A stretch of 64,000 nucleotides of DNA from NCBI GenBank assembly GCA_029204225.1, contig CM055099.1, positions 51,043,298-51,107,297 of the forward strand, read 5' to 3'. Shown piece by piece: positions 35,947 to 47,965 of this stretch. The stretch is from Diphasiastrum complanatum (taxonomy: Eukaryota; Streptophyta; Lycopodiopsida; Lycopodiales; Lycopodiaceae). A program made the translations under genes and the position numbers. The stretch's first letter is position 1. Each line of letters starts with the position of its first letter. The notes beneath the pieces are model-generated. The model searched no databases. It saw nothing but the letters and a program-made list of their open reading frames with translations, and had not been told where the DNA came from.

Positions 35947-36781
35947 GGTGGAACAAAGTCAAAAACTGAAAGTAATGAGCGTGAGTGTATAACAGAAAGT
36001 AGTATGAAAATTTTTGAAGGCTTTGGTCGCTAGAAAATTTGGCAAGAGCTTTGCTAGCACAAGTGAGAAATAAAACAGATTCGGCCCTTTTATAAGCTGA
36101 TTTGGAGGGTTCATTAGACAATGTACTAGTTTGGTTGTTTAGTTCGGAACCAAAATTTGTAGTCATAGGTTATAAAAATATTAGCGTAGATTTCTGAAGC
36201 TTTGAACCTATCCAACGAATGTTTTCCACGTCTGTTCATCCTTCGCCCAAGATCATCCTTCGTCCAGGTACTGTCAAAAATGCAAATTTTCAGGATCTGA
36301 ACCTATAGCCTACCTAAATTTGGCATTTTAAATCCATCTAGCATGTCAGTGAAGGTTCATAAGTACAGGAATGTGCTCGACAAAGGTTCTCAAAATGGTA
36401 AATCTCTGATCATTCGCCTAACTTCAAATAGGTACTTTTCTGGAAAAGAACCTTCGCCCAACTCAGTATGGGTATATCTGAGGTGGATCTTGCTTCTGAA
36501 ATTTCAACAAAGGTTTTCAGTACTGTATGGGCAACATATGACCGAAACAATGATTTTCTAAGTCATTTTTCATTCTAAATTATCTTCTGAAAATACTTTC
36601 CTTCCACTTTTTCACTCTGATGACTTTTTTGACTTTTGCTCATCAGTATTTCCATACATTTTTTTTCTCGTGTCTTTTTCAAAAGAACATATAAATTAAG
36701 TAGTGAAAACAAGAAATTAAGAAACAAATAAATCAAAATAAAATATTGTTTGGATCATGCTTGCTGAACTGGCTGAGCAGG
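35947..36781 (-). mobile_element. Gypsy 3' internal spacer
   Basis: Between integrase and the extra ORF. Poly-T stretches plus several AACCTTCGCC-type words at 36,230-36,530, as in the leaders. No long ORF. Confidence 0.5.
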
Positions 36782-38214
36782 CTACCAGAACTTACGTAGT
36801 CGGCTACCATTCACTGGAGTATCAAACCGTTTTCCATCCAAATGCTCAAGAATTACTGTTCCATAATTCAGGATTTCTTTGACTCTATATGGTCCTTCAC
36901 CTGTGAACTTCAATTTCTCATTGATCAACTTGATTTTATACATTAGTGCTAGATCTCCTTCTTTTAGATCCTTTTTGTGTAATCGATGATCATGCCATGC
37001 CTTACGGTGGGATTTCTCGGCGACTAACACATGAACTGCCATGAATCTTGTTTCACACAATTTGTGCAAACCTTCAGGACGTAGTTGTAAGGATTTGTCT
37101 TCATTTAATTGCTCTGTTGCTGCTATGTGTAAAGATGATATTAAAAACTCAATTGACATGACAACATCTTTATCATGAACTAGTTGAAAGGATGTTTGAT
37201 TTGTACTACTCTTGTAAGCGGTTCTGAATGGCCATAATGCTGCATGTAGTTTATGTTCCCAATCAGACCCACTCACTTAAACTGTTTTCGTCATGATAGT
37301 ACAGAGAATCTTATTGGAAGATTCAGCTCGACCATTCCCTCTGGGATAATATGGAGTACTAAATTGGTGTATAACAAAAAATCTTCCAACAAATACTTTA
37401 TTGTTTGATTAACAAAGTGTGTACCCTGGTCACTGACAATCTCGATTAGACATCCAAATCTGATAATAATATTTTCATAGAGAAACTTGGCCGTAGTTTT
37501 CGCATCAACAACTTTGACAGCTTTGACTTCAACCCACCTCGTCATGTAGTTAGTTGCTACGATAATGTATCGGGCCTGAGATCCTTTTGCCGCAGGATGA
37601 ATAGGACCAACATAATCCAGGTCTCATTTTTCAAATGGCGCTTGCGATAAAATCGGATGTAAGGGTTCATAGTTCTGTCTAGTAGGCCGTCGTGCTCGCT
37701 GGCAAACATCACATGTCTGAATATAATTTTTTGTGTCCTTATGAAGTGTAGGCCACTGGTGCGGATTCAATTCGTGAAACATGGTCGACAAGATAATGTT
37801 GTTTACCTTTACGAACAACAATTTGAAAGTCAAATTCAGTCAATAACAGTAACCATCTTGCAATATGCCAAGTATTGCACGTCTTGTTTACCAAGTAAAA
37901 TAACGGCTGGTGATCCGTGCATTTCCATGAGATAATGTCAAAATTTTTGTACAAAAAAAATCATGGCTAACGCTTCACGTTCTGTTGTTGAATAGTTCTT
38001 CTCTGGATCTGTAAGTTGTCTACTTGCAAATCGTATCAGATAGTCGTCCTTATATTCACTTGGCTGCGTCAAAACTGATCCAATTGTATATTTCGAGGCA
38101 TCAGTGTGAACATGAATTCAATTGTCCAATCTAGAGAACGCAGTATCGGTGTTGAAGTTAATGTTTTTTTTTTTAAATTTTTCAAAGGCTTCTAGCACCT
38201 CTACTGTCCAAATA
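36782..38214 (-). pseudogene. Gypsy RNase H and integrase, RT core missing
   Basis: Minus strand: WTVEVLEAFEKFKKK, HTDASKYTIG, ASRQLTDPEKNYSTTEREALA, then a frameshifted stretch; the finger end TCDVCQ; MTRWVEVKAVKVVDAKTTAK, SDQGTHFVNQ (Asp present); PEGMVE-like text in place of NGQAE after a frameshift; SDWEHKLHAALWPFRTAYKSS. It ends at GSRLRKFW with no chromodomain. The polymerase core is replaced by the foreign segment at 38,215. Confidence 0.8.
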
Positions 38215-38665
38215 GGAACAATCCTCCTTTTTTGTCCTTTGTTGCCATGTATTCACCATGATAATCTATGAATGAGCCTCCATCTTCATCTTGCCATAAG
38301 ATGCCATCATCACTTGATGACTTGACCATGAATGAGTGACATAATAAGCCTCCAATATCTTCATTTCCATCAGCAAAACCAGCCAAGAATGCTAGTACAA
38401 ATCCAACGTCAAAACAATGCTCACCAATGTAGCTAGTTTTACCATATCTTGACAATTTGCACACATCCACATGAAAATGCTCAAACATGAGATAGAACAA
38501 GTAAAGTAAACTCGCATTCTAGCTTTCCCACACTTTCAAAAAGTGTTTATTCAAATGAAATTTAGACTAATGAACTTTGAAAAGTCAACCTCTAAGTCTA
38601 AAACAAGTTTTGGCCTCAATATGCCAAATATGGAAATATTGCAAAATGTGATGAAATCTTTCACA
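38215..38665 (-). repeat. Foreign segment replacing gypsy RT core
   Basis: Not gypsy-like. It carries the second copy of the unidentified protein-like repeat (38,215-38,460; VLAFLAGFADGNEDIGG, SSSDDGILWQDEDGGSF). The gypsy sequence resumes on either side, but at points far apart in the protein. A 99-codon open frame spans 38,201-38,500. Confidence 0.5.
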
Positions 38666-40310
38666 TATTTGGTGATTGCGTTGGTGAAGAACGAACTTCA
38701 GCTGCTGCTTTAACAACTTCAAGCTCCTCTTCTTCCTGCAAATGTTTAATCCATTGTCTCATATCCTTGTACCTTCTTTTTTTGCATGGAGATTTAAATA
38801 GACTCCAGATGCTATTGGTATGTCAGTTAATGGTATAGAATCAATAGGTATTGGATCTACTATAGGTTCTTTCTGCTTTTGTGCTCTAGTAACCACCATC
38901 AAGGGAACACTTGGTTCAGTCTGAGCTGCTAGTCTTTGCTTAATTGTTATCAAATTCACAGGAATTGTGACTGGTGGCGGCTTCGGTCTTGCTGGGCACT
39001 CCTTGTAGCAATGTCCATAGCCACAATCATGACAAACTGGTACAAATTTGCCTTTGTTTGGACATTCTGCAACTCTGTGATTTTCTCCACATGCAAAGCA
39101 TCCAAGCGGTGCTCTGGTCCAATTTCTAGATGCTTGTTGTTCTGCGGCAACATAAATAGCATACTATTTTGAAGGCCCACTTTCATTACCATAACTCCAT
39201 TGCTCGGTACCTCTGTAAGATTCTGGTTCCATCAAATTAGCAAGAGGAGCAGATTGTGTTGGTGGAACTGGCAAAGCTAATCTCTCCAGGTACACAAGAT
39301 GATGTTTGGCTGCAGGATCCTTTTCGTAAAGGGGTTACCAATATCCCATTTGGTCATATCGTTGCTGGATAATCTGAGGATTAAAATGGCAATAAGCAAT
39401 CTCATGATCAGGTGAATTGCACAGATGGCACATACTAGTTTTTATTCGTTTTTTCAATTGAGGACATTCATTTGTTGTGTGATTGCCCGTACAAATGGAA
39501 CACTAGACATTTTTCCTAGTAGGAAAAGTCTTAGCAAACTTCTCAGGTTCCTTGTTCGCTTTCCCGTGGAAATCTTTCAATACCTTGATCTTCTCATCTA
39601 GTTGCGACTACAACTTTTTCATTTGTTTTTGTTGGTTCTTCTCGAGTTTCTCGAACTCATTGAGCATCATCTCTGTAATAGCGTTGATATTCGTTGATGC
39701 GATGGTGGTGGATGTCGTAGTGGTCTGCTCTGCTGTATAAGGCAACATACCAATATTCGGCTCATCATTTGAATCTTCATCCTCCTCTTGAATTGTGAAT
39801 TGCATAGTCCATAGCGTTTTGCAAAATTGCGTACTCATTATGGCATTTCAGCTCACGTTTGATCCTTTTAGGTAGACCTGACAAAAATCACATAATCATG
39901 ACATTTTCGTTAATCAACTCAGGTTCGCACTCAGATCTGAGGCGTTTAACCTGTTCAATGTAATCTCGTACCATTTCCCGCTTTCCCATTTTTAATTTAT
40001 TTATAAGTAGAAAAGGGTCTTCCATAAACTTCCGAGGTTTGAATTGGATGATGAGGGCTCGTTTAACAAACTGTACCCTCCGTCTCATCTTGATTGTAGT
40101 ACCAATCTTGTGCTGCACCCGTTAAGGCATTGGAAATAGCTTAAGTTTATCTTGGGGGAAAACCTCACCATAGACTTCACAAGATTCAGCATAGATTTGG
40201 AAAAATCTAATTGGATTTGTTAATCCATTGTATTTGGGTAGATCCAACCGGGGTGATCTCCTAATAATGATTGGATTGACTTCCTGAGGAGCACCTCCAA
40301 GAGTAGCCAT
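38666..40310 (-). pseudogene. Gypsy gag, second full copy
   Basis: ATG at 40,310 (MATLGGAPQEVNPIIIRRSP). Frameshift near 40,120; then FKPRKFMEDPFLL, RDYIEQVKRLRSE. It carries four knuckles: CSICTGNHTTNEC, CHLCNSPDHEIAYC, CFACGENHRVAEC, CHDCGYGHCYKEC; the first, third and fourth have three residues between the second Cys and His. Stops at about 39,896, 39,608 and 39,505. Ends near QEEEEL, where the foreign segment starts. Confidence 0.8.
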
Positions 40311-41603
40311 TTTTCCTTCGAATTAAATCAGTTAGACAATAAGATTGGATCTAGATTTTCAATCAGAAACTATCTCAAATGTACAAAATTCCTTTCACTT
40401 GTCAATAATCAGATTTTTATATTTTGAAAAAAGATCTATGATCAAGCGATCGACACTTCTAAGAATGATGAATTCTCAAATTAGAATCAAATTTAACCAT
40501 ATTTGATCCAAAATTTGACAAAGATCTAAAATAGTATTGGCGAAGGTTGACTCGACGAAGGTTCAACAATATTATTTTGGTGAAAACTCTCTGATCAGGA
40601 TTTTTCTGAAAAAATTGGTAGAAATAACCTTCGTCGAACTCTCAGACAGAGGATCTGAGTTAGATAAAGCTAGGATAGAACTGGAGAAGGTTCTTGACAC
40701 ATAAAAACATGCTTTAGATAGTTTGGCGAGGGTGAAAATAGAGATTTTCTATGATTTTCATAGAATTAACGTTCGTCGAACTCAAAAATAATAACCTACT
40801 ATAAATAGAATCTTCAAGAACCTCGACGAAGGTTCTGGCGAAGAATCAACAGTAATATTGGTATTTTTACAAAAAAGAGATTTTTTTTTGACAAAAATAT
40901 GACAATATGACAACTGGTCTTTTGGGAAACCTTCGCCTAACTTACTGATTATAAAAAATAGTAAGTGGGACTGACACAGATTCTGGCGAAGGGTTAGGCG
41001 AAGATTCTTCTTAGAGAACTGATATTTTTGCAGAAAATTGTGAATTTTCTACAAAAGGTTACCAACAACTAGATGAACATTCACTTTGGCCTTCTATTTT
41101 TGGTATTATTCTTCGTCAACCTAGCAGTAGATAGATCCGAATCACACCTTGCATAGTGAATCGGACGAAGGTCCTTTGGTTTGATGGTTTTTTGGTATTT
41201 TTTGATAGTTTTTTCCGATGTTTTTACAAATATGCTGGGAATGAATCTTCGCAGTTCAATCTAAAGAATCTGTGAATGAAATCGAAGTTTCTTGCAACTC
41301 GGCGAAGGTTTCCTGAAAGAGGGTAAAACGTTATTAGCTCTGATGACGATTTTTGCCTTCCTTTGACCAAGATCTGGTAGATTTGATCAATTTTTGTTGT
41401 TTTTTCTGATTTCTCAGATCTAGATGGATCTTAAGAATGGCGATCTGAGTAGTTGTTCCTGTTCAATAATCAGATTAGATTTCAAACAAGCAAATCCACT
41501 CAAATTAGGCAAAATCACTTCCAAACTAACCCTAGATGCAGATTTAACAGTATTCATGCCATGACAAGATGCTTAATGCAAGCTAACCATCCAGCAAACA
41601 TGC
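40311..41603 (-). mobile_element. Gypsy 5' leader with CTTCGCC motif array
   Basis: About 1.3 kb. At least a dozen AACCTTCGCC/GGCGAAGGTT-type words between 40,540 and 41,310, several as close pairs (for example CTCGACGAAGGTTCTGGCG near 40,830). No long ORF. Confidence 0.75.
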
Positions 41604-41621
41604 TCCCCGACAACGGTGCCA
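41604..41621 (-). promoter_or_regulatory. Primer-binding site, tRNA-Asp type
   Basis: The minus strand reads TGGCACCGTTGTCGGGGA. Two CpG transitions from the tRNA-Asp complement, at different sites than in the copy at 34,397. Confidence 0.8.
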
Positions 41622-41625
41622 AAAT

Positions 41626-42387
41626 TGTAGTGGGTTTCTTTCCTAGCCTATCTTCAACCCAAGATCCAAGCAATCTAGCATCAAGGAGATGAAGTTAGTT
41701 GTCACACGTAGGTTCGTTCCCATGAGAGCAATAACATATCTCAGATTTCAGCATGAATGGAAGATCCAGATTTAATTCTAACATCCCCTAACCCTAAGCA
41801 TCAACACTACAATCATTAACACTATGATCCACAATGAAGATGGCTTACTATTTCTCTCTCATAAAAAGCATAAGAACATACAATTCCAAAAACATTCAGA
41901 TCCAACAATTAATAAATCCAAAGAAAGCAAGAGAGATGGAGGAAAAATGATAGAGAGCAAGGACATTCATAAATCCATTTCACAAGAGAACCAATCTGCT
42001 TTATTGAAATGAAGATATGTACATGTGGAGGAAACTCGAGTTGGTCCCTTTTTATAGTGGAGAGGAGGACCCTGGCCTCAAAATCCTATTGGTCCATTTC
42101 TACCTCCATAACTATTCAAATTTCAAAAAGAGTGGGAACCCATTCAAAATTGGAGGGATCCAATTTGAATTTGAAATTTGGTGGGAACCCCAACTTTATT
42201 CACTAACTTGACATTTAGGCCTACGATATTAAAAGTCTCGCAAAAAGGCTTAAAGTCCTTTTATTGACTTTCTAATTATCAAATAGCTATGTGATCATAG
42301 GGTTGGACTTACACACATAGGGTGCCAAATCCCTCTAACTTATTAACTAGGGTTAGGGTTGCCTTGGGATCCGCAAACTCTCCAACA
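41626..42387 (-). repeat. Complete gypsy LTR (5' LTR)
   Basis: 762 bp, minus strand TGTTGGAGAGTTTGC to CCCACTACA. It is the best-preserved copy for defining the LTR ends. The right flank (CAAAT at 42,388) looks like host DNA; no matching duplication is available on the other side. Confidence 0.85.
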
Positions 42388-44942
42388 CAAATCAACACAT
42401 AGAATGAAGAAATCTTGATTAACCTATGATCTACCAACAACCTAATGAATCTTGCCACTTCCTAAGATTGAAACACACTCTATTGAAGTCCAGGCCAAAA
42501 AATAGAGATCCAATAATAAATAGGGTTTTGACAAAATCACAAAAAATTGAATCTTCCAATTTCTACATGCAATTGCAGCAAACTTGATATTGAACCTTGT
42601 AGCCTCCAATGAAGCCTTCCTAATGCATCATTATCGGCCAATTCTAGTAAGCCAAGTCTGAAATTAGAGTTCCTCAAGTTCATAAACTTAAATTGAGTTT
42701 TGATCTACGAAAAATCAATTCTACATATGCAAAATTCTTGATTTTTGAGTAGAAACTATTCTAGCATGCTCTAGAGATAGAAGCTCCTCCAAATCTTTGA
42801 TAAATGTGACTAATCCTTTCATAATCTACAACACAAGCTCAGATCATCTATTCATCTTTGGTTTGAAAGACATCACAATTTACACCATTTGCAATGTAGA
42901 AAATCAACATCTACTTAATGAAAGAGATGCAACTTAAGATAATATGAAGTTGCTGTTTGTACAATAATAATAACCTACCGTATTTCACACGTAAGGATCT
43001 GAACATAGCAAAATATGAGCATTCTACACACAAGATTGCAAGGTGTCATCAAGATAGTGTAGCAATGGACATAGCTAATATGCTCTCTAAGAAGCTAGAA
43101 AATAGGACATGTAACACTATACAACATTATAGATCTACTCACATGCTGTAAAACACAAAATAAATTGGTCATATAAGATGACAAAACAACCATTATGGTC
43201 AAAAACGGATCATGCACAAGGTTGCTTACATATAGCTCTCACAATAAAATTTGTGAAGTTTGACTTCTATGGTCTGTTTTTTCTCAAATAAAACTCTTGA
43301 AGTTTGACCTCTATGGTCTCTATGGTCCAAGCCTTGCAAGTCCCTACGTTGCATTGGTGAAGTCCTCCAAACTACCTAATAAAATTTTAGTAAGAATATT
43401 GAGGAACAAAAAATAAAGTTACAAAATTAGCTCACACATGCCTACGGATATTGCCTATCTTCATACAACGACATACATGTCATGTATGTAGCACTTCTTG
43501 AGAATACCATACATGTGAGGCCTATGCAACATAAAGGCCCACTTTATAGTGAAAAGCCCTTAGGAATGTGAAATAAAGGTTGTGTATGCAGGCCTCCTTG
43601 TGTATAGGGGAAAGCCCTCAAGAACTGGAGATAAAGTTTGTGTTTGTAGCCCCCTTGTGTATAGGGAGAAGCCCTCTTTTGAGGACTTTCCCCATTTTGA
43701 GAACCCAGACCTGAGGTCGATACACCGAGTGCCCAAGTTGTCAAAATTGGGAAAAGCACCGAATGTTTTTATGATAGCTTTTTGGGCACATGGGCTTCAC
43801 AATCGTAATGACCTTGTGTTGCGTGAACAATTTTTTTGGGATTTAAAACTTCATAAATATGAAAATAAAAATGTGAAAGCTTTTTACGAATACCATATAC
43901 GTAGCGAGCGCGTCTTAGCCCTCCTTGAGGATACCATACATGTACTATGGAACGGGCAGAGGTAGGTCCATTATGTCTCGTAAGCTGCTTGGCTATGAAT
44001 TTCACTGAACTTGGTAGGGTGAGCCAAAATGTGCTAGGCCCGTCAAAATTCTTACCCTAGCAACTTACAAGAGACAATAGACCTACTCCCTCTACATGTT
44101 CCATTGATTTATAGGTCACCCTAACACCACAATGGCCATGCCGAAGCGATTATGCATTTACTCATAACACATTTTGCTCTCAAAATGGCCTTCACACAAG
44201 CACCTCAAAATTTACCATAAAACAAGGTGATCAAAATACATCACTCGAAGCTTTGCCCTACATAAGGTATTCAAATTGTAAAAAAACGAAAACAAAGATT
44301 GCATTATAGGAGAATTAAAAATTAAAACTACTTATTTTACTACTCATAATCACCTCACACCTCATCTTTTAGCAAATTATCACAATAAACTACTCCTATG
44401 GCAACAAAGGTATAAATCCACTTTTCAAAAAAAGGTTTTTTTTGGGGGGCTATATTGTAGCCCTACTCTCTGAAGGTGTGCGAAAAATCAAATTGTCTCC
44501 TCCTTTTGCTTTCAAATTTTGCTAGTCTCTTGGTAGGTCAGGTTAGGGTTACCTTCTGAGTTAGGGCTAGGTTCAAGGCATAATCACAAAGGTTTTGGGT
44601 GAAAATTAGCAAAAATGTTTGCTTGTTGTGGAGAAAAAGCATTTTATTGATGCTGATTGGACCACGTGAGCTCTAAAACTGGCCTAACCTACCCCTTGGC
44701 AAATTTATAGATACAGTGGAGTAGAATATTGGAGAATGTGTTTTCTAGAATATTTGAGAGAGAATGTCACCCCAATCAGACAAAATGGGATTTGCAGATT
44801 TCCATTTGTCCATGTTTTCCCTAAAACGTCCTTGAAGTGCATTTGAAATGGGTTGAAAATGACATGCATTTAGAAATTTCTAGAGAGAGAACATGTGACT
44901 TTAGAAATTCCTAGAAAAAGAAGTTTCTAGAAAAAAGGTATA

Positions 44943-44947
<5 letters not shown>
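42388..44947. other. Intergenic, no gene seen
   Basis: AT-rich without coding signals. It holds a short imperfect tandem repeat at 43,545-43,680 and a duplicated GAAGTTTGACxTCTATGG phrase near 43,255 and 43,298. Confidence 0.5.
43545..43680 (+). repeat. ~58-bp imperfect tandem repeat
   Basis: Units starting with ATAAAG at 43,573 and 43,631 share CCTTGTGTATAGGG and AAGCCCTC. A partial third copy precedes them (AAAAGCCCTTAGG near 43,551). Confidence 0.65.

Positions 44948-45011
<64 letters not shown>
44948..45011. repeat. (GA)n microsatellite
   Basis: Perfect GA array of about 64 bp. Confidence 0.95.
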
Positions 45012-45015
<4 letters not shown>

Positions 45016-45064
45016 CGGGCCACATGGAGGAGGTAGGAGGGAATATTTTAAAAATATTTTCTTT

Positions 45065-45130
45065 AACCTCCGGAGGTTGGCTTTGACTCTAAAGGTTAAA
45101 AAGTCAACCTCCGGAAGTAGGCCAGCCTCC
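45065..45130. repeat. Palindrome and inverted copies of CCTCCGG
   Basis: AACCTCCGGAGGTT (45,065-45,078) is a perfect 14-bp palindrome. AACCTCCGG recurs at 45,106 and AGCCTCCGAAGG near 45,124. AGTCAACCTCCGG forms an imperfect inverted repeat with CCGGAGGTTGGCTTTGACT. Function unknown. Confidence 0.5.
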
Positions 45131-45610
45131 GAAGGCAACCTCTGCCAGCTGGCAAAAACATGCCCAATCAGACGACGACAAATAGGTCGAAGGTAGCCCT
45201 CTACGTCCGTCATGTGGCTTGCCCCCACATTTGTGGAGGCTGCCACCAAAGGCAACCACCCATGGCAACCTTGGTCATGTGGCCCAGCTAAGAGAGCGCG
45301 CAATGGCCATGGCAATAGCAATGGCAATGGAGTGAGAGACAATAGGGCATCATTATGTCTACAAAGTAGTCGAGAATATCTAAATGGAAAATGGCAAATG
45401 CATAATTATAAAATCAAAATTGCAAAACCTTTAACTCAATATTGATATTAGATAATCGACTTTCCATGATATCAGTCTATTGTCTACAAAGTTCAGAATC
45501 CATAATACATATAAGTCCAGTGTAATGCCACATGTTTGATGATATGTAAACAACTCATCAATACTATGTACTTACTACTATGATCTATCTACTAGTAACT
45601 AATCTACACT

Positions 45611-46159
45611 CTAAGCTCTCCTAGCTTTGAGCCTCCTGCGCGCTGGTGCTGTGGAGCTTGATGTGGTCTCCTCTTGAATGTCAGCGACGAAATCCTCATC
45701 GGAGGCTGAGGTATGATGCCCCTGATCCTCATCCTCATCCTCGCTCTCCTCGGACTCCTCCTCTGCATACCCCTCCTCCTCTGAGGACTATGACCTTGAC
45801 GATGCCTCAGACTCAGACTCGTCGTCAGGGCTGCGAGCACGAGAGCTCGTACCTCTCTTGCCTTCGTCCTGCGCTCTGCTCAAGTGACATGTCCTGCACA
45901 CAAGGAGGGACAAACATATTACTGCCCACAAATTACAATAATCAATTCAAAAATGTATGTCAAGTGACAAGGTTGAACCATGCAACATGAACAGAGTAGT
46001 AAGAGCTAAATCCTAATTTCTCAGGCTCTTTTACATGGCTTCCTCATGGAGGGATGCGTACACGTACTCCTCTGCTGGTCTCTTGGTGCCAAGTTTGGAA
46101 CCTTTGCCACATCGATGAGTCTCATCCGAATTGATGTACTCACATGTCACATTGCACAT
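45611..46159 (-). pseudogene. Possible two-exon gene with acidic tail, unknown
   Basis: Candidate exon 1: 46,159-46,035 (MCNVTCEYINSDETHRCGKG then TKRPAEEYVYASLHEEA). Candidate intron: 46,034-45,894, starting GTAAAAG and ending TGTGTGCAG. Candidate exon 2: 45,893-45,611. Joined, they keep one frame for 136 codons, with one internal TAG at 45,790-45,788. The second exon is strongly acidic (EEESEESEDEDEDQ, then SDEDFVADIQEE) and ends ARRRLKARRA. No domain is recognised; acidic tails of this kind occur in plant transposase and chromatin proteins, which is only a hint. A 46-bp tandem duplication underlies the start of exon 1. The true 5' end may be missing. Confidence 0.35.
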
Positions 46160-46260
46160 TGAAATTGAGATCCGAATTTATGTAGGCACATGTCACATTG
46201 CACATTGAAATCAAGATTATGTTGCACATTGAAATCAAGACATAATCTGGAGGCACATGA
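46128..46260. repeat. 46-bp tandem duplication
   Basis: CACATGTCACATTGCACATT at 46,141 and again at 46,187, followed by two shorter copies of TTGCACATTGAAATCAAGA. Confidence 0.75.
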
Positions 46261-46907
46261 TAAAGGTAGAGATAATATGAGTCAGTTGTGTAGGTGATTG
46301 TTGCCTGAGTGTATTGATCTATGCCTTAGTGATCAGCCATCGCTGAAGAGGAGGCATTTTCTGGCCGCATGGAGAGGAGTGATCAATTTGTTTGATTAAA
46401 GCGGTGAGAGAGAGGAGTGATCACAAGAACGCGATTGGTATTTGGATTTGTTAATTTTCGTTCCTTTTCTTTCTGGGTTCTGGATCCTGACTTGTTTGCT
46501 CATAGATACGGATCACTGAAGCGCTATAATCTGAAATGGAGGACGTAGGTGTAAGATATGAAAGGTCTGTAGATCTATTAGATCTTTTCTTTCACGTCAG
46601 TTTTTAGTGATGGAAATATGAGTTTCTCTTCTATTTGCGTTTGAATAGTGCTGGATTCCGGATTTTTATAATTAGGGTTAGGGGTTTTTTTTTTTCTAGA
46701 GTTTGGAGAGAGGGAGCTTGCGCGTTTTTTTTCGTTAGTATAGGGTTTCTAGGATGAGGCTTTTGTAGGGTTCGAGAGTAAAAATAGCCATAAAGTCAGG
46801 TGTTGGAGTGAGGTGAGGGTGAGAGAGGGGAGTTGGGCTGTTAGAATCTCGTCTTGTAGCAGGAATCAAACTTCACTCTCGAAGCTTATTCCATACAGGT
46901 ACAGAGG

Positions 46908-47078
46908 GAGCATACAGTTTGCTGGGTTTGCTGATTTTTCCTTGCTTTTTTGTGAATGATAATTGTAATGATTTACTGCTGCAATGGAAGAGCGAGGTGC
47001 TATCCTCATATGAGCATACAATTTGCTAGGTTTGCTAATTATTCCTTGTTGTTTTGTGACTGTAATAATTGTAATGAT
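46908..47078 (+). repeat. Tandem duplication, 104-bp spacing
   Basis: About 65 bp starting GAGCATACAxTTTGCTxGGT repeat at 46,908 and 47,012 with roughly ten differences. Confidence 0.7.
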
Positions 47079-47818
47079 GGAAAAGTGAGGCAATATAGTA
47101 TTGAATATCAAACAGGCCCTGATGCCAGAAAGAAAGCGGCTGCTTCGATATTGATATGCCCCTGGAATCACATTGCTGTTGGGAATCTAAATGCAGCATT
47201 TTGTTTCTGTCTTTACCTCTCACGCTCACCTCTATCCATGCTATTTTTAGGGCTCCCTTCATTTCTGAGGTTATCCTTGAATTGGGTCATTCTGCAATCC
47301 ACACCAATTCCAGAAACTCATTCTCACTCTAATTTACACAAGCTGGTTGGCACAGTCACAAACTTAAGTGCCTGACACCATTGAAACATGCCAATGCAGG
47401 TCAGGTGGATACTACAGCTAGAGTTGTCGCTGCAGCCAATATGTGCCTGAAAGGCCCATCTCTTTTTTCTGCTTTAGGGCTAGCTAGCATCAGCCGCAGC
47501 TCACACATTGCAGACCTAAGAATTGTCAATTTTATCTTTTCAAAAACAAAGAGGTGCTCCTGAGAGTTGTAGTTTGCTGTTCCTAAGCGTTTTGTCTGTT
47601 GAAAAACTGCCGATGTTCGAGGATCCCCGATTTTGTTTTTGAGAATTTTGTGGTTTCAGCAATTTTGGAGAGAACTCAAACCTTACCCTGGCCCTAGTTG
47701 TGGCATTGTAGCCTGCATATTTTGGATTCTAGGAATTCAAGACATGTTATCATGTAAACGGTTAATAGAATCATATGCTCATGATTAAGTTGCGTCAATT
47801 TTGCATGCAATACTCTTA

Positions 47819-47823
<5 letters not shown>

Positions 47824-47871
<48 letters not shown>

Positions 47872-47905
47872 TGATTCAAACACACATCTCTGCAACAGGT
47901 AGTTT

Positions 47906-47965
<60 letters not shown>

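Noticed and set aside
45646-45990. Plus-strand Pro/Arg/His-rich frame
   Set aside because: It is the complement of the acidic minus-strand exon; the composition is explained by that.
46956-47375. 139-codon plus-strand frame upstream of CMC2
   Set aside because: It spans a local duplication, has no recognisable motif, and probably lies in leader or intron.
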